A program made the position numbers and the translations under genes. Below are positions 35,013 to 44,058 of a stretch of DNA of 49,510 bases, in pieces. Every line of letters starts with the position of its first letter. Position 1 is the stretch's first letter. The notes under the pieces were generated by a model that had not been told where the DNA came from, did no database searches, and saw only the letters and a program-made list of their open reading frames with translations. Origin of the DNA: Bacillota bacterium (GTDB lineage Bacteria > Bacillota > Clostridia > Christensenellales > CAG-138). The stretch covers positions 1 through 49,510 of the forward strand of contig JAEYCM010000016.1 of NCBI GenBank assembly GCA_023455425.1. Reading direction: 5' to 3'.

Positions 35013-35936
35013 TTATTTCCGCCTATATATATCAGTATCCTGCCATCTTCTGCGATACTCCAAGGGCGTACAGCCGATCTGTTCCCGAAACACTTTCCCA
35101 AAGTAGCTGCTGCTTCCCAATCCGCAGGCATGGCCGATACCTGTAATCGTTTCCCGGCTCTTTGCCAGCATATGGCACGCCATTTGCAGCCGATAGCTCA
35201 TCATGTAATCTACAGGCGTCATATGCAGGCAATCATGAAATGCCCGGAAACACTCACGTTCACTGCAAAAAGCAGCAGCGGCAATTTCCGCGATTGAGAG
35301 TTTCTCCGCATAATGCTCATGAATATATACTATTATCAATTTTACTTTGTCATTTGTTTTGGATAAATTGCCCTTGTCCTCCAGCAGAGGGAGGGACATG
35401 ATGAGAAGATGAAGCCATATGTCGGACAATGCTGCCCGCAGCTTCATTTCATATCCAAAATCATTCTCGGAAAGGGCAAACGATTCACGAATTGAATGTA
35501 ATAACGCCCCCTGTGCCGGATGATCGGGATACAGTGCAATGATCTCTATCTGCGGGGCGGCAATGATGGGCAGGATATATGTTTGTTCCATCCGGCTCCC
35601 CTGCTGGCCGGCTATGAAAGACGTATCAAAGATATGCAGAAGTTGGATATCATTTTGCGATCCTGATTGCGGCTTTGTCATATGAAGCACATTGGAATTA
35701 ACCAGTCCGCCGGAACCTGCCGGAAACACCGTTTTCCCCTTTGGCGTATAGTATTCCAGCGCGCCATGTTCCATATAAAACAGCTCAACTTCTTTATGCC
35801 AATGCCAGGGAACAAAGCTGCTCGCATAGTTGTCAAAGTCAACGCGTGAAGCGATATATGGAAAGTCAGGCGCAAAATCAGGTAATAATTCTTCTTTGCT
35901 CCCATGATGAAATTCTATCGTACAGATATCTTTCAA
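35013..35936 (-). CDS. AraC-family regulator with N-terminal cupin
   Basis: 307 residues. The N-terminal cupin (about 30-120) has WHWHKEVELFYMEHGALEYYTPKG. The C-terminal double HTH (about 200-300) has KLSIAEIAAAAFCSERECFRAFHD and ITGIGHACGLGSSSYFGKVFREQIGCTPLEYR, the classic AraC signature. It probably responds to a sugar or related small molecule. It starts at TTG, with GGAGGTGG upstream at normal spacing. No sugar gene adjoins it here, so the target is unknown. AT-rich relative to the window. Confidence 0.9.
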   Translation of the reverse strand: MKDICTIEFHHGSKEELLPDFAPDFPYIASRVDFDNYASSFVPWHWHKEVELFYMEHGALEYYTPKGKTVFPAGSGGLVNSNVLHMTKPQSGSQNDIQLLHIFDTSFIAGQQGSRMEQTYILPIIAAPQIEIIALYPDHPAQGALLHSIRESFALSENDFGYEMKLRAALSDIWLHLLIMSLPLLEDKGNLSKTNDKVKLIIVYIHEHYAEKLSIAEIAAAAFCSERECFRAFHDCLHMTPVDYMMSYRLQMACHMLAKSRETITGIGHACGLGSSSYFGKVFREQIGCTPLEYRRRWQDTDIYRRK

Positions 35937-36012
35937 ATCCTTCCACCTCCCTTTTCGGGATAGCTCTCATTGATTTTCGCCTTTTTCCGCCTCGCAAAGA
36001 AAATTTGAAGAA

Positions 36013-36786
36013 TTATTCAGCATCCATCCGGAACAGCCGCAGGCCGTTTTGCAGCGTGATCTGTGCGGCCTCCTCCACGTCCATCTGCCTGATCTCCGCA
36101 AGCTTTTCGCATACGAGCCGTACCAGGCTGGGATCGTTGCGCTTGCCCCTATAGGGCACGGGCGTCATGTACGGGCAGTCGGTCTCGATCAGCAGCCGGT
36201 CCATGGGCAGTTTTGCCGCAATTTCGAGCGCCTTCTTGGCGTTCTGGAAGGTAAGCGCACCGCCAAACGCGATGTATAGGCCCAGGTCCAGGCAGACCTT
36301 CGCCGTTTCATAGCTGCCGGAAAAGCAGTGCATCACGCCCGTTAACCCGTCCTTTTGCGCGCGCAGCATAGCGAGCGCATCGCCGTCCGCCTCCCGCACG
36401 TGCAGGGCGACCGGCAACTTCTTTGCGCGGGCAAGCGTAAGCTGCTCGGAAAACCACATCCGCTGTACCTCGCGCGGGGAAAAATCGTAATGGTAATCAA
36501 GACCGATCTCGCCTACGGCGACCGCTTTTTCATCAGAAAGCAGCGTTTCAAGCAGTGTCAGATGCTCCTTGCCCATGCCCGCCGCCTCATGCGGATGCGT
36601 GCCGAGCGCAGCCACCACAAACGGATATTTGCGCGCGAACGCCAGCGTTTTTTCCGCATCCGGCACCTGCGTGCAAGCCTCCAGCACATAGGCGATATCC
36701 TTTTCGGGCAGGGAGGCCATGACCTCCGCCCGGTCCTCGTCAAACCGCTCATCCAAGAGATGGGCGTGGGTATCAAATAAACGCAT
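36013..36786 (-). CDS. tatD: TatD-family metal-dependent hydrolase
   Basis: 257 residues, full length for TatD. Metal ligands are seen in FDTHAHL (H7, H9), VGEIGLDYHYD (E near 93), HVREAD (H near 129), MHCFSGS (H near 153) and ETDCPY (D near 204). TatD proteins are 3'-5' exonucleases acting on DNA or RNA and may aid repair. It lies downstream of metG on the same strand, a common Firmicute order, separated by 270 bases containing a repeat. AAAGAGGT precedes the ATG. Confidence 0.93.
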   Translation of the reverse strand: MRLFDTHAHLLDERFDEDRAEVMASLPEKDIAYVLEACTQVPDAEKTLAFARKYPFVVAALGTHPHEAAGMGKEHLTLLETLLSDEKAVAVGEIGLDYHYDFSPREVQRMWFSEQLTLARAKKLPVALHVREADGDALAMLRAQKDGLTGVMHCFSGSYETAKVCLDLGLYIAFGGALTFQNAKKALEIAAKLPMDRLLIETDCPYMTPVPYRGKRNDPSLVRLVCEKLAEIRQMDVEEAAQITLQNGLRLFRMDAE

Positions 36787-36814
36787 GGTATACCTCTTTC
36801 GTAATAGGGTACGC

Positions 36815-36843
36815 GCTTTTCTTTTTGCAACAAAAAGAAAAGC
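36815..36843. repeat. Perfect A/T-rich hairpin upstream of tatD
   Basis: GCTTTTCTTTTTG (36815-36827) pairs perfectly with CAAAAAGAAAAGC (36831-36843) over a three-base loop. It is symmetric in strand use and lacks a clean T-run outside the stem. It lies 30-60 bases before tatD on its transcript. Confidence 0.7.
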
Positions 36844-36877
36844 TGCAAAAGAAAAACCTATGCATGATCTAAAATTA

Positions 36878-37043
36878 AGTCCAAGGGACGTAAGTCACTT
36901 GGACTAAAATGGGTTCCAAGGGACGTTACGTCCCTTGGCAGGGCTTGGGGGGACGTAGCCAAGCGCCGCCAGTGGCGGAGTAAGCGAGGCGCAGTCCCAG
37001 TGAGCAAGAGCGCAGAATGCGCGACCATTGCGAACTGTGGGAA
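36878..37043 (-). repeat. Mosaic palindromic repeat, copy 7 (between metG and tatD)
   Basis: In metG direction: module G (37043-36950; CACAGTTCGCAATGGTC, GCTCACTGGGACT, CCGCCACTGGCGG), then CCAAGGGACGT/ACGTCCCTTGG (36938-36916) and a related hairpin AGTCCAAG/CTTGGACT (36905-36878). Module G is nearly identical to that inside copy 2. It starts 15 bases after the metG stop. Confidence 0.8.
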
Positions 37044-37058
37044 AAGCCCCAATCGTAC

Positions 37059-39083
37059 CTATCTCACTTTCAAACCATCTTCCATGGATGCCATAGTGGT
37101 CAGCGCGGAAAGATTGACGTCTTCCCTATCCGAAGCGCAGAGTATCATGCCGCGGCTCTCCATGCCCGCAAGCGTAATAGGCTTGAGGTTGGCCACCAAC
37201 ACAACAGTCTTTCCTACAAGGTCGTCCGGCGCGTACCAGTTTTTAATGCCGGAGACCACCGTGCGTTCTTCCTCTCCTACTTTAAGGGTGAGCTTTAAGA
37301 GCTTCTTGCTGCGCTTGATTTCCTCGCAGGCAAGCACCTTTGCAAGGCGCAGATCGATTTTCGCAAAATCATCATACTCGATTTCCGGCAGCGGGCCTTC
37401 CTCGGCGTGCGCGCTTTCCGCGGGCGCGGCGGGCGCAATCTCGTCCTTTTTATCTTCCGGCTTTGTTGCTACCGCGTTCTTGGCGGCGGCTGCGGCGGCC
37501 TGGGCAGCGAGCGTTTCCGCTTCCAGCTCCGCAAGTTCCTTCTTGACGTCGATGCGCGGGAAGAGCGCTTCGCCCTTCTGTACGCGGGCGCCGGACTTGA
37601 ACGTGCCGAATTTCTTGAGGCTGTCCATGGAGGTCAATTCTTCGCCTTCAATGCCCAGCTGCTTGAACATCTCCTTGGGTGTTGCGGTAAGGAAGGGCTG
37701 GACAAGCACCGCAATATAGCGGAGGCTTTCCGCCAGGTTGTAGAGCACAGTGCCCAGGCGCGCCTTGTGCGCTTCGTCCTTGGCGAGTACCCAGGGAGCG
37801 GTCACGTCGATATATTTGTTGCTGGCCGAAACGAGCTTCCAGATTTCCGCTAAGGCTTCGGGCAGCTTCAGGTCCTTCATCTGCGCGTCCACGGCTGCGG
37901 GCAAGCCTTCCGCAAGGGCGATGAGCGCGTCGTCCTGTTCCGCAACGGGCGCTGTGGGCGCGGGGATAACTTCATTGAAATACTTGCCGATCATGGCAAC
38001 GGTACGGGATAAGAGGTTGCCAAGGTCGTTTGCAAGATCGCTGTTGATGCGGGTAATGAGCGCTTCGTTGGAGAACACGCCGTCCGAGCCGAACGGTACT
38101 TCGCGCAGCAGGAAATACCGGAGCGCGTCTACGCTGTAGCGGTCGCACAGCTTGACGGGATCCACGACATTGCCCTTCGACTTACTCATCTTGCCGCCGT
38201 CGAGCACCAGCCACCCGTGGCCGAACACCTGCTTGGGCAATGGTTCACCAAGCGCCATGAGCATGATGGGCCAGATGATGGTATGGAAGCGCACGATCTC
38301 CTTGCCGACAAGGTGCACATCCGCGGGCCAATACTTTTTGTAGAGGCTGTCGTCCTCGGAATAGAAACCGAGCTTGGTGATGTAGTTAGACAGCGCGTCC
38401 AGCCAGACGTACACCACATGCTTTTCATCAAAGTCAACCGGGATGCCCCACTTGAAGCTGGTGCGGCTGACGCACAGGTCCTCCAGCCCGGGCAGCAGGA
38501 AGTTCTGCAGCATTTCGTTGGTGCGCGAGGGCGGCTGTATGAATTCCGGATGCGTTTTGATGTGCTCAATCAGCCGGTCCGCATACTTGCTCATGCGGAA
38601 GAAGTAGCTTTCCTCTTCCACCATTTCCACAGGGCCGCCGCAATCCGGGCAGCGCCCTTCCTTGAGCTGCCGCTCCAGCCAGAAGCTTTCGCACGGCGTG
38701 CAGTAATGCCCGGTATAGGCGGATTTGTAGATATCCCCCTGCTCGTAGAGCTTTTTGAATATCTTCTGTACGCTCTTCTCATGGTAATCGTCGGTGGTGC
38801 GGATAAAGCCGTCGTTGGAGATATCTAAAAGCTTCCACAGCGCCTGGAAAGACGCTACGATCTTATCCACATATTCCTTGGGAGTCACGCCATTCTGCGC
38901 GGCCTTGCGCTCGATCTTCTGGCCGTGCTCGTCCGAACCGGTCAAAAAATACACGTCGTACCCGGTCTGGCGCTTGTAGCGGGCGATGGCGTCCGCGGCG
39001 ACGGTGCTGTACGCATGGCCGATGTGCAGCTTGTCGCTGGGGTAATAGATGGGAGTGGTAATATAAAATGTGGGCTTTTGCAT
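37059..39083 (-). CDS. metG: Methionyl-tRNA synthetase with C-terminal tRNA-binding domain
   Basis: 674 residues. The class I HIGH motif is in DKLHIGHAYS and KMSKS in GGKMSKSKGNV (about 300). The zinc knuckle is seen in HYCTPCESFW and CPDCGGP. An Ala/Glu/Lys-rich linker (about 520-570) leads to a C-terminal EMAP-II/Trbp111-like domain (FAKIDLRLAKVL to the end) that aids tRNA binding and dimer formation. The start at 39083 follows CAGGAGGAACGT; the frame reaches 39134 without coding character. Its promoter is an extended -10 upstream. Confidence 0.96.
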   Translation of the reverse strand: MQKPTFYITTPIYYPSDKLHIGHAYSTVAADAIARYKRQTGYDVYFLTGSDEHGQKIERKAAQNGVTPKEYVDKIVASFQALWKLLDISNDGFIRTTDDYHEKSVQKIFKKLYEQGDIYKSAYTGHYCTPCESFWLERQLKEGRCPDCGGPVEMVEEESYFFRMSKYADRLIEHIKTHPEFIQPPSRTNEMLQNFLLPGLEDLCVSRTSFKWGIPVDFDEKHVVYVWLDALSNYITKLGFYSEDDSLYKKYWPADVHLVGKEIVRFHTIIWPIMLMALGEPLPKQVFGHGWLVLDGGKMSKSKGNVVDPVKLCDRYSVDALRYFLLREVPFGSDGVFSNEALITRINSDLANDLGNLLSRTVAMIGKYFNEVIPAPTAPVAEQDDALIALAEGLPAAVDAQMKDLKLPEALAEIWKLVSASNKYIDVTAPWVLAKDEAHKARLGTVLYNLAESLRYIAVLVQPFLTATPKEMFKQLGIEGEELTSMDSLKKFGTFKSGARVQKGEALFPRIDVKKELAELEAETLAAQAAAAAAKNAVATKPEDKKDEIAPAAPAESAHAEEGPLPEIEYDDFAKIDLRLAKVLACEEIKRSKKLLKLTLKVGEEERTVVSGIKNWYAPDDLVGKTVVLVANLKPITLAGMESRGMILCASDREDVNLSALTTMASMEDGLKVR

Positions 39084-39150
39084 ACGTTCCTCCTGGTTAA
39101 GCCATGCGGATGCTGGCATAAAATCCCTGTTCATAAATACAGCTTTGTTT

Positions 39151-39159
39151 AGTATACCA
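39151..39159 (-). promoter_or_regulatory. Extended -10 promoter of metG
   Basis: On the minus strand TGG directly before TATACT, about 70 bases upstream of the metG start. Confidence 0.6.
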
Positions 39160-39206
39160 CGTTTTCGCGGGTTTCAGCGCAACTTATGTGCATATCGACG
39201 GATAGC

Positions 39207-39755
39207 CTATGCAAAGAGCGCGGCGCGGGTCAGCGGGGAAACACGGACGCGCACCTTGCCATCGAGCCGGTTGAGCGGGACGCAGCCCAGGGCGGGGTCG
39301 CGGCTGTCCAAGCTTCCCGTCCTGTCGTCCCCCAGCACGAATACGGCGTCCCCGGGCACTACAATTGGGTCAAAATCCTTCGCGGAGGAAGGGGAATAAG
39401 CGGCCTCATTTAGCATCCGGCCATCGATATAAACCGTACCGTTTACAATATCCACCGTCTCGCCCGGCAGGGCGATGACGCGCTTGATCAACTCCTCCCC
39501 GGTATCCGCATTTTCAAATATCACAAGATCGCCGCGCCGGGGCGAACGCAGAAGCAGTGTCAGGCGGTCAATAAGAAGCACTTCCCCCTGCAGCAGCGTG
39601 GGGGCCATGGAACTGCCGCTTACCCGAACCGGAAACAGCACAAGCAGGAAGATAAGCGCAAGCACCGCAGCCACCTCAAAGAGCACAAACAGCCATGCAA
39701 AAAAGCTATGGCGGGCGTATTCCGCTTTCTTATGCGCGGCGCGGCTTAGTTGCAT
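39207..39755 (-). CDS. Type I signal peptidase (divergent copy)
   Basis: 182 residues. One N-terminal span (about 18-42), catalytic serine S49 in GSSMAPTL and lysine K91 in LIKRVIALPGE, then VFVLGDDRTGSLDSRDPALG (box D/E). It removes signal peptides at the outer membrane face. It differs clearly from the two similar copies at 40278 and 40913. AAAGGAGCATGTC precedes the ATG. Confidence 0.92.
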   Translation of the reverse strand: MQLSRAAHKKAEYARHSFFAWLFVLFEVAAVLALIFLLVLFPVRVSGSSMAPTLLQGEVLLIDRLTLLLRSPRRGDLVIFENADTGEELIKRVIALPGETVDIVNGTVYIDGRMLNEAAYSPSSAKDFDPIVVPGDAVFVLGDDRTGSLDSRDPALGCVPLNRLDGKVRVRVSPLTRAALFA

Positions 39756-39799
39756 GACATGCTCCTTTCAATATCCCGAGCCTGGTTTTCTTAATCAGG

Positions 39800-40195
39800 T
39801 CAATTCAAACTGCTTTTCAAATCCGGCCTTTTTCTGTCTGTTAATTTGTAGAATATGCCGAAGAGAACAACCAACAATCCATCGACTCCAATAAAATACC
39901 GGTTAATCTCCCAGATAGCCCATAAGTGATTTTGCCGTTTCACAAGCAATAAAACCATGATATTTGCCAGCAATATAAAATAAGCAATCAGATGTCGTAT
40001 AACAGCAATCGTCAAAAAATGGGTTCTCGTGGACTTATTCTTTAATAGGAACCACTTCTTTTGATTCTTGTTCAGACGAAGCCCATGGTTCTTACTTAAA
40101 TGTGACGCAACAAAATATTGTTCGTCCATCCGATAGCCACCGGAAACAAAGGCTATAAATTGTATGATGGCGATTATTATAATGTCTTTTACCAT
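39800..40195 (-). CDS. Small AT-rich membrane protein, unknown
   Basis: 131 residues with likely spans at about 4-20, 62-85 and 100-117 and a Lys/Asn-rich loop (LRLNKNQKKWFLLKNK). No family recognised. Its base composition is strongly AT-rich compared with the signal peptidase genes on both sides, which suggests an insertion. A TATAAT lies upstream on this strand near 40228, but the ribosome site is weak, so coding status is not certain. Confidence 0.55.
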   Translation of the reverse strand: MVKDIIIIAIIQFIAFVSGGYRMDEQYFVASHLSKNHGLRLNKNQKKWFLLKNKSTRTHFLTIAVIRHLIAYFILLANIMVLLLVKRQNHLWAIWEINRYFIGVDGLLVVLFGIFYKLTDRKRPDLKSSLN

Positions 40196-40277
40196 ATCTT
40201 TTACCCGGAAACTTTATTCAAATATTATAATAAACCAGCTGACGATAAGGGCATTTACCGTGACACAAAAACGCTGA

Positions 40278-40886
40278 TCAGTAGGATACGTGCCGAACCG
40301 TGCGGGCGGCGTCCGGCGGCCAGAACACCACGACGGCGCGGCCGAGTATCTTCTCATATGGGATGAAGCCGACGCTTACCTCCCGGCTGTCCGTGCTGTG
40401 GTTGCGGTTATCTCCCATGACGAACACACAACCCTCCGGCACAAGCCGTTCCTCCATATCTCCATAGATGGTATCGCTCCAATACGCGCGCTCCACAAGC
40501 TGCCCGCCGTCAATATACACGGCCCCGTTGCGGATGGCGACGCGCTCTCCCGGGAGGCCTATGATGCGCTTCACCCGGCTGACCGCGTGCCCGGGATAAA
40601 AACAGACGACGATATCCCCCCGCGCGGGCTCCCGCACGGTATAGGTGAGCTTTTCCACCACAATCCGCTCTCCGTTATGCAGGGTGGGATACATGGAATC
40701 CCCTTCTATCAGAACGGGTTCGCCTATAAACAGGCGCACCGAGAGCGCAAGGAACACCACGATCAGAAGGTATAAAACAAAATCCGCGTTCATGGCGCGG
40801 CGGTAGTGCGCGTCCTTTGCGTGCAGCTCCTCGGCCCTCTTACGCAAAGCGCTGCGCGTGCGCGCGCTGACATGCTGCGGACTCAT
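40278..40886 (-). CDS. Type I signal peptidase, tandem copy A
   Basis: 202 residues: a basic N-terminus, one span (about 36-54), then S64 in EGDSMYPTL and K106 in VKRIIGLPGE, then VFVMGDNRNHSTDSR. The catalytic pair sits at exactly the same positions as in the next copy upstream (40913-41521), and the lengths are equal, so the two arose by tandem duplication. AAAGGAG precedes the ATG at 40886; the frame opens further at 40958. Confidence 0.94.
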   Translation of the reverse strand: MSPQHVSARTRSALRKRAEELHAKDAHYRRAMNADFVLYLLIVVFLALSVRLFIGEPVLIEGDSMYPTLHNGERIVVEKLTYTVREPARGDIVVCFYPGHAVSRVKRIIGLPGERVAIRNGAVYIDGGQLVERAYWSDTIYGDMEERLVPEGCVFVMGDNRNHSTDSREVSVGFIPYEKILGRAVVVFWPPDAARTVRHVSY

Positions 40887-40912
40887 CAAAATCTCCTTTT
40901 GAAACACATTCC

Positions 40913-41521
40913 TTAATAGACGCCGTGCGTGATGGCGCGGAACGCCTGGAACGGCCACATCACAAGCGTAACCTTGCCCAATATCTTTTCATAGGGAATG
41001 GGGCCGACTTCCCGCATGCGGCTGTCCCCGCTGATGTTACGATTATCCCCCATGACGAATACGGTATGTTCCGGCACCGTCAGCTCCGCCATATTGCCTT
41101 CGATATAATCGTTCCAATACTCGCTTTCGTCAAGCGCTTCGCCGTTGATGTACACCTTGCCGTCGAATATGGAGATGTGCTCGCCGGGAAGCCCGATGAC
41201 ACGCTTGACGCAGCTTACCGTAAAGCCGGGATAGAATACGATGGCGATATCGCCGCGTTCGGGCGGATGGAAGTAATAGGACACCTTTTCGGCGAGCATG
41301 TACTCGGTATCCTGCAGCGTGGGCAGCATAGAGGGGCCGTCCACCCGCACCGGTTCCCCGATAAACGCGCGAAGGGACAGCGCAATGAGGATAACGGAAA
41401 GCACATATACCAAAAAGTCCAGGTTTACGGCGCGCCTGTATTCACGGTCCGTGCTGTGCAGTTCTTCCGCCGCAGCCTGCAGCGCCCTATAATCACGGCG
41501 ATTCATTGCCGGAGCATTCAT
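40913..41521 (-). CDS. Type I signal peptidase, tandem copy B
   Basis: 202 residues with one span (about 36-54), S64 in DGPSMLPTL, K106 in VKRVIGLPGE and MGDNRNISGDSR. About half of its positions match copy A by eye. Its ATG overlaps the stop of the DUF951 gene by four bases, so translation is coupled. Order on this strand: mscS, DUF951, copy B, copy A. Confidence 0.94.
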   Translation of the reverse strand: MNAPAMNRRDYRALQAAAEELHSTDREYRRAVNLDFLVYVLSVILIALSLRAFIGEPVRVDGPSMLPTLQDTEYMLAEKVSYYFHPPERGDIAIVFYPGFTVSCVKRVIGLPGEHISIFDGKVYINGEALDESEYWNDYIEGNMAELTVPEHTVFVMGDNRNISGDSRMREVGPIPYEKILGKVTLVMWPFQAFRAITHGVY

Positions 41522-41715
41522 GCCTGTTGTCCTTTCGGGAGCAATTTTTTGCCCCGTTTGATAAAATCAGCGCGGTCCATCATCACGATGCGGCCGCACA
41601 CATTGCATTTGATCTTGATGTCTGCGCCCACGCGTATGATCGTCCAATCGTTGCCGCCGCAGGCGTGGGGCTTTTTCATCTGTACGCGGTCAAGTAGCTC
41701 AAACTGTTCGATCAT
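41518..41715 (-). CDS. DUF951-family zinc-ribbon-like small protein
   Basis: 65 residues with MKKPHACGGNDWTIIRVGADIKIKC and CNVCGRIVMMDRADFIKRGKK, the DUF951 signature. Cysteines in C-G-G and C-x-x-C could bind metal. Function unknown; found across Firmicutes, often next to mscS. GGAGGAAGC precedes the ATG. Confidence 0.9.
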   Translation of the reverse strand: MIEQFELLDRVQMKKPHACGGNDWTIIRVGADIKIKCNVCGRIVMMDRADFIKRGKKLLPKGQQA

Positions 41716-41730
41716 AAAGCTTCCTCCGCC

Positions 41731-42597
41731 TTAAGTCCGCGCCGTACCTGCGCCTGCCGCACCCAAATCGCTTTTGACCACAAGCCGCTGATAGGCGAGC
41801 GGGATGTTTTCTCTTTCAAACCGCTCCTTGATGCGGCGGTTGAGCGCGCGTTCCGCGGACCACTGCGCCATGGGTTTGACGCGCAAAATCATGCGCATGG
41901 TAATGCCCTCGCCGCCGATTGCCGTAACGCCCAATACTTGCGGCGCGTCAAGCGCCGTATCGCTTTGCTTCGCGTAGGCTTCCGCCTCTTCCCGCATGCA
42001 GCGTTCGGCGCGGGCGATATCCGCTTCCCGGTCGATCGCCACATCCACCATGGCAAGGTAATCCGTACGGGAAAAGTTGGTCAGGACCCCGATGCTGCCG
42101 TTGGGGATAACGTTGATCTCCCCGCGAAAGCCGCGCACCACGGTGGTCCTTAGCGTAATCTCCTCCACCGTGCCGGTGACGTCCGCGGCGGTGATATAAT
42201 CGCCCACGGCCATCTGATCCTCAAAGATCAAAAAAAGGCCCGCAACGACATCCTTGATGAAGCTCTGCGCGCCGATGCCGATGGCGATACCGCCAACGCC
42301 CGCCGCCGCTAGCAACGAACTCATGGCGGAGGTCAGCCCAAGCTGGCCGATGGTAGCCGCGATGGCCAGAAAAAATATGATATACCGGCTCAGGCTTTTG
42401 GATATGGTGGCGGCAGTTTCCGCCCTACGCTGGCGTTCCGGGGCAAGCTTTGAGGCCCGCCTGTGCTGCGAAGCGGTAATGACCCTGGCGGCGGCCCTGG
42501 AAAGCAGGGTTGCCACGACCCATATCAGCAACACGCCGAACAGTTTCCATGCGTATTGCACCCAATTATTCTGTATTGTAGTAAGGAGTTCCTCCAT
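41731..42597 (-). CDS. mscS: Small-conductance mechanosensitive channel
   Basis: 288 residues. Three membrane spans (about 15-35, 70-88 and 95-120), the last being the Gly/Ala-rich pore helix LLAAAGVGGIAIGIGAQSFIKDVVAGLFLI, then the beta domain (GDYITAADVTGTVEEITLRTTVV) and the C-terminal alpha/beta domain. It opens under membrane tension to release solutes. AAAGGAGG precedes the ATG. It leads a four-gene run with DUF951 and the two signal peptidases. Confidence 0.94.
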   Translation of the reverse strand: MEELLTTIQNNWVQYAWKLFGVLLIWVVATLLSRAAARVITASQHRRASKLAPERQRRAETAATISKSLSRYIIFFLAIAATIGQLGLTSAMSSLLAAAGVGGIAIGIGAQSFIKDVVAGLFLIFEDQMAVGDYITAADVTGTVEEITLRTTVVRGFRGEINVIPNGSIGVLTNFSRTDYLAMVDVAIDREADIARAERCMREEAEAYAKQSDTALDAPQVLGVTAIGGEGITMRMILRVKPMAQWSAERALNRRIKERFERENIPLAYQRLVVKSDLGAAGAGTART

Positions 42598-42670
42598 ACC
42601 TTGCCTCCTTTGCGCCGGGCTTTCGGTTTCCCCCTTGCGCCTAGGAAGGAGTATGCCCTGCCGAAAGCTT

Positions 42671-43570
42671 TTATAAATCCACAGGCGCGGGAATGTACTC
42701 TAAAATGGCGTCCACAAAGCGCTGCGCTTTTTCTTCATGCAGCAGATGCCCCGCATTGCGGATGACCGAGAACTGCGCGTTCTCCAAAATGGCGTGGTAC
42801 AATTCGCTGCTGTTGGGGTTGTGCCATTTATCTTCGCCGCCCCAGAGGATGAGCACGGAAGCGCTCACAACCCGAAGCAGCTTTTCCACTTCCTGCTCAT
42901 CGAAATTGAGCACAGAGAGCTGGACGGCCTTTCTGGAATACGGATCGGCAACGGTGGCGTAATAGGAATCGAGCACTTCTTCATTTAAGTTCGTCAGATC
43001 AAAGAAGCATTCCGAAAGCATTTTTTCCACCGTCTTGCGGCTATAGAGCCTGCAGGCAAGTCCGCCAAAAAGCGGGCTTTGCAGCATGCGCGCCGCAAGG
43101 GGCATTTCCGGCGTAATGCCGCCGGGCGAAAGCAGCACCACCTTGCCTACGCGGTCCGGGTTTTTTGCAACAAAATCCAGCGCGTACATGGCTCCCATGG
43201 AGAAGCCCACGATATGGGCGCTTTCAATCCCTTTCGCGTCCATGAACAGACGCAGCGCGTCGGACTGTTCGGCAATAGTATAGTCAAACTGCACGGGACG
43301 GCCGGAATAGCCGTGCCCCAAAAGATCGATGGCAATCACCCGGTAATGCTCGGAAAGCGCATTGAACACATTGCGCCAGGTATAGAGGCTTTGCCCCACG
43401 GTATGCAGCAGCAGCAGCGGCTCCCCGACGCCCGCCTCCAGATAATGCACCTTTGTTTCCTCCGGCGTGGATGCGCCGCTCTTATCCGGAAAACCCGGCA
43501 GCACGATGGATACATAATCCCCGGCATGTTCGGAATTGATAAATTTCTTCATTTGCAGAGCCAGAGCCAC
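42671..43570 (-). CDS. Alpha/beta hydrolase
   Basis: 299 residues. Catalytic triad: S124 in GFSMGA, D247 in WGGEDKWH and H275 in NAGHLLHEE. The oxyanion region is LLLLHTVGQSLYTW, and IDLLGHGYSGRP follows. The cap (about 150-215) is medium-sized. Substrate unknown; epoxide hydrolases, haloperoxidase-like enzymes and C-C hydrolases look alike. It starts at GTG with GGGAGG eight bases upstream; an ATG at codon 7 is an alternative. Confidence 0.88.
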   Translation of the reverse strand: MALALQMKKFINSEHAGDYVSIVLPGFPDKSGASTPEETKVHYLEAGVGEPLLLLHTVGQSLYTWRNVFNALSEHYRVIAIDLLGHGYSGRPVQFDYTIAEQSDALRLFMDAKGIESAHIVGFSMGAMYALDFVAKNPDRVGKVVLLSPGGITPEMPLAARMLQSPLFGGLACRLYSRKTVEKMLSECFFDLTNLNEEVLDSYYATVADPYSRKAVQLSVLNFDEQEVEKLLRVVSASVLILWGGEDKWHNPNSSELYHAILENAQFSVIRNAGHLLHEEKAQRFVDAILEYIPAPVDL

Positions 43571-43625
43571 GGCTTAAACCTCCCGGCGTGCGCTCTAATA
43601 TGGTATGACTGGCACACGCGTAGCT

Positions 43626-43655
43626 ATTATATCGTATAACTACTTTATTCTACAA
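43626..43655 (-). promoter_or_regulatory. Promoter of the alpha/beta hydrolase gene
   Basis: On the minus strand TTGTAG (43655-43650), 18-base spacer, TATAAT (43631-43626), inside an imperfect palindrome (GTAG...CTAC). Confidence 0.6.
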
Positions 43656-43730
43656 CGTTTGACTTGCCATTGCAACACAAGAGGGCCGGTGGGAACTGTG
43701 AACGTACCATGAATATTGCGTTTTCACCAT

Positions 43731-43759
43731 TTGCCAGACGCATGCAAATGGGATACAAT
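43731..43759 (+). promoter_or_regulatory. Promoter reading toward the solute-binding protein gene
   Basis: TTGCCA (43731-43736), 17-base spacer, TACAAT (43754-43759). The start codon is about 300 bases downstream, beyond a repeat, so the leader would be long. The gap 43571-44058 otherwise holds no gene. Confidence 0.55.
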
Positions 43760-43839
43760 ACTTCTGACGCGTCAGGACGACTTTTTCCGTTGCCGTTTCT
43801 TATATTAATTTAGAAACGGACGGAGTGATAAAGGGTATT

Positions 43840-43986
43840 GAGGGCTCAGCCCTCTGCTAAGGGCTGTAAGGAAGACACCAGGGTTTCCACAAACCGATTC
43901 ACAGGATCGTCTTGTACCTGCGGCGACGGTCCGCAGGCCTGGTGCCAAGGCGTACCCGCCGAAGGCCACCAAGCCCGTTTTTTTCC
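43840..43986 (+). repeat. Mosaic palindromic repeat, copy 8 (upstream of the binding-protein gene)
   Basis: GAGGGC/GCCCTC (43840-43854), AAGGGCTGTAA, CAGGGT, then module H (AAACCGATTCACAGGATCG near 43891) and hairpins to about 43986. The order matches copy 3. Unlike the other copies it does not follow a stop codon. Confidence 0.7.
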
Positions 43987-44058
43987 GAAAGCTCTAAGTA
44001 CCCACTCCCAAGCTAATCCTCCGCGTTAAACGCATGAAACAGATGGCGGGAGAGTAGA

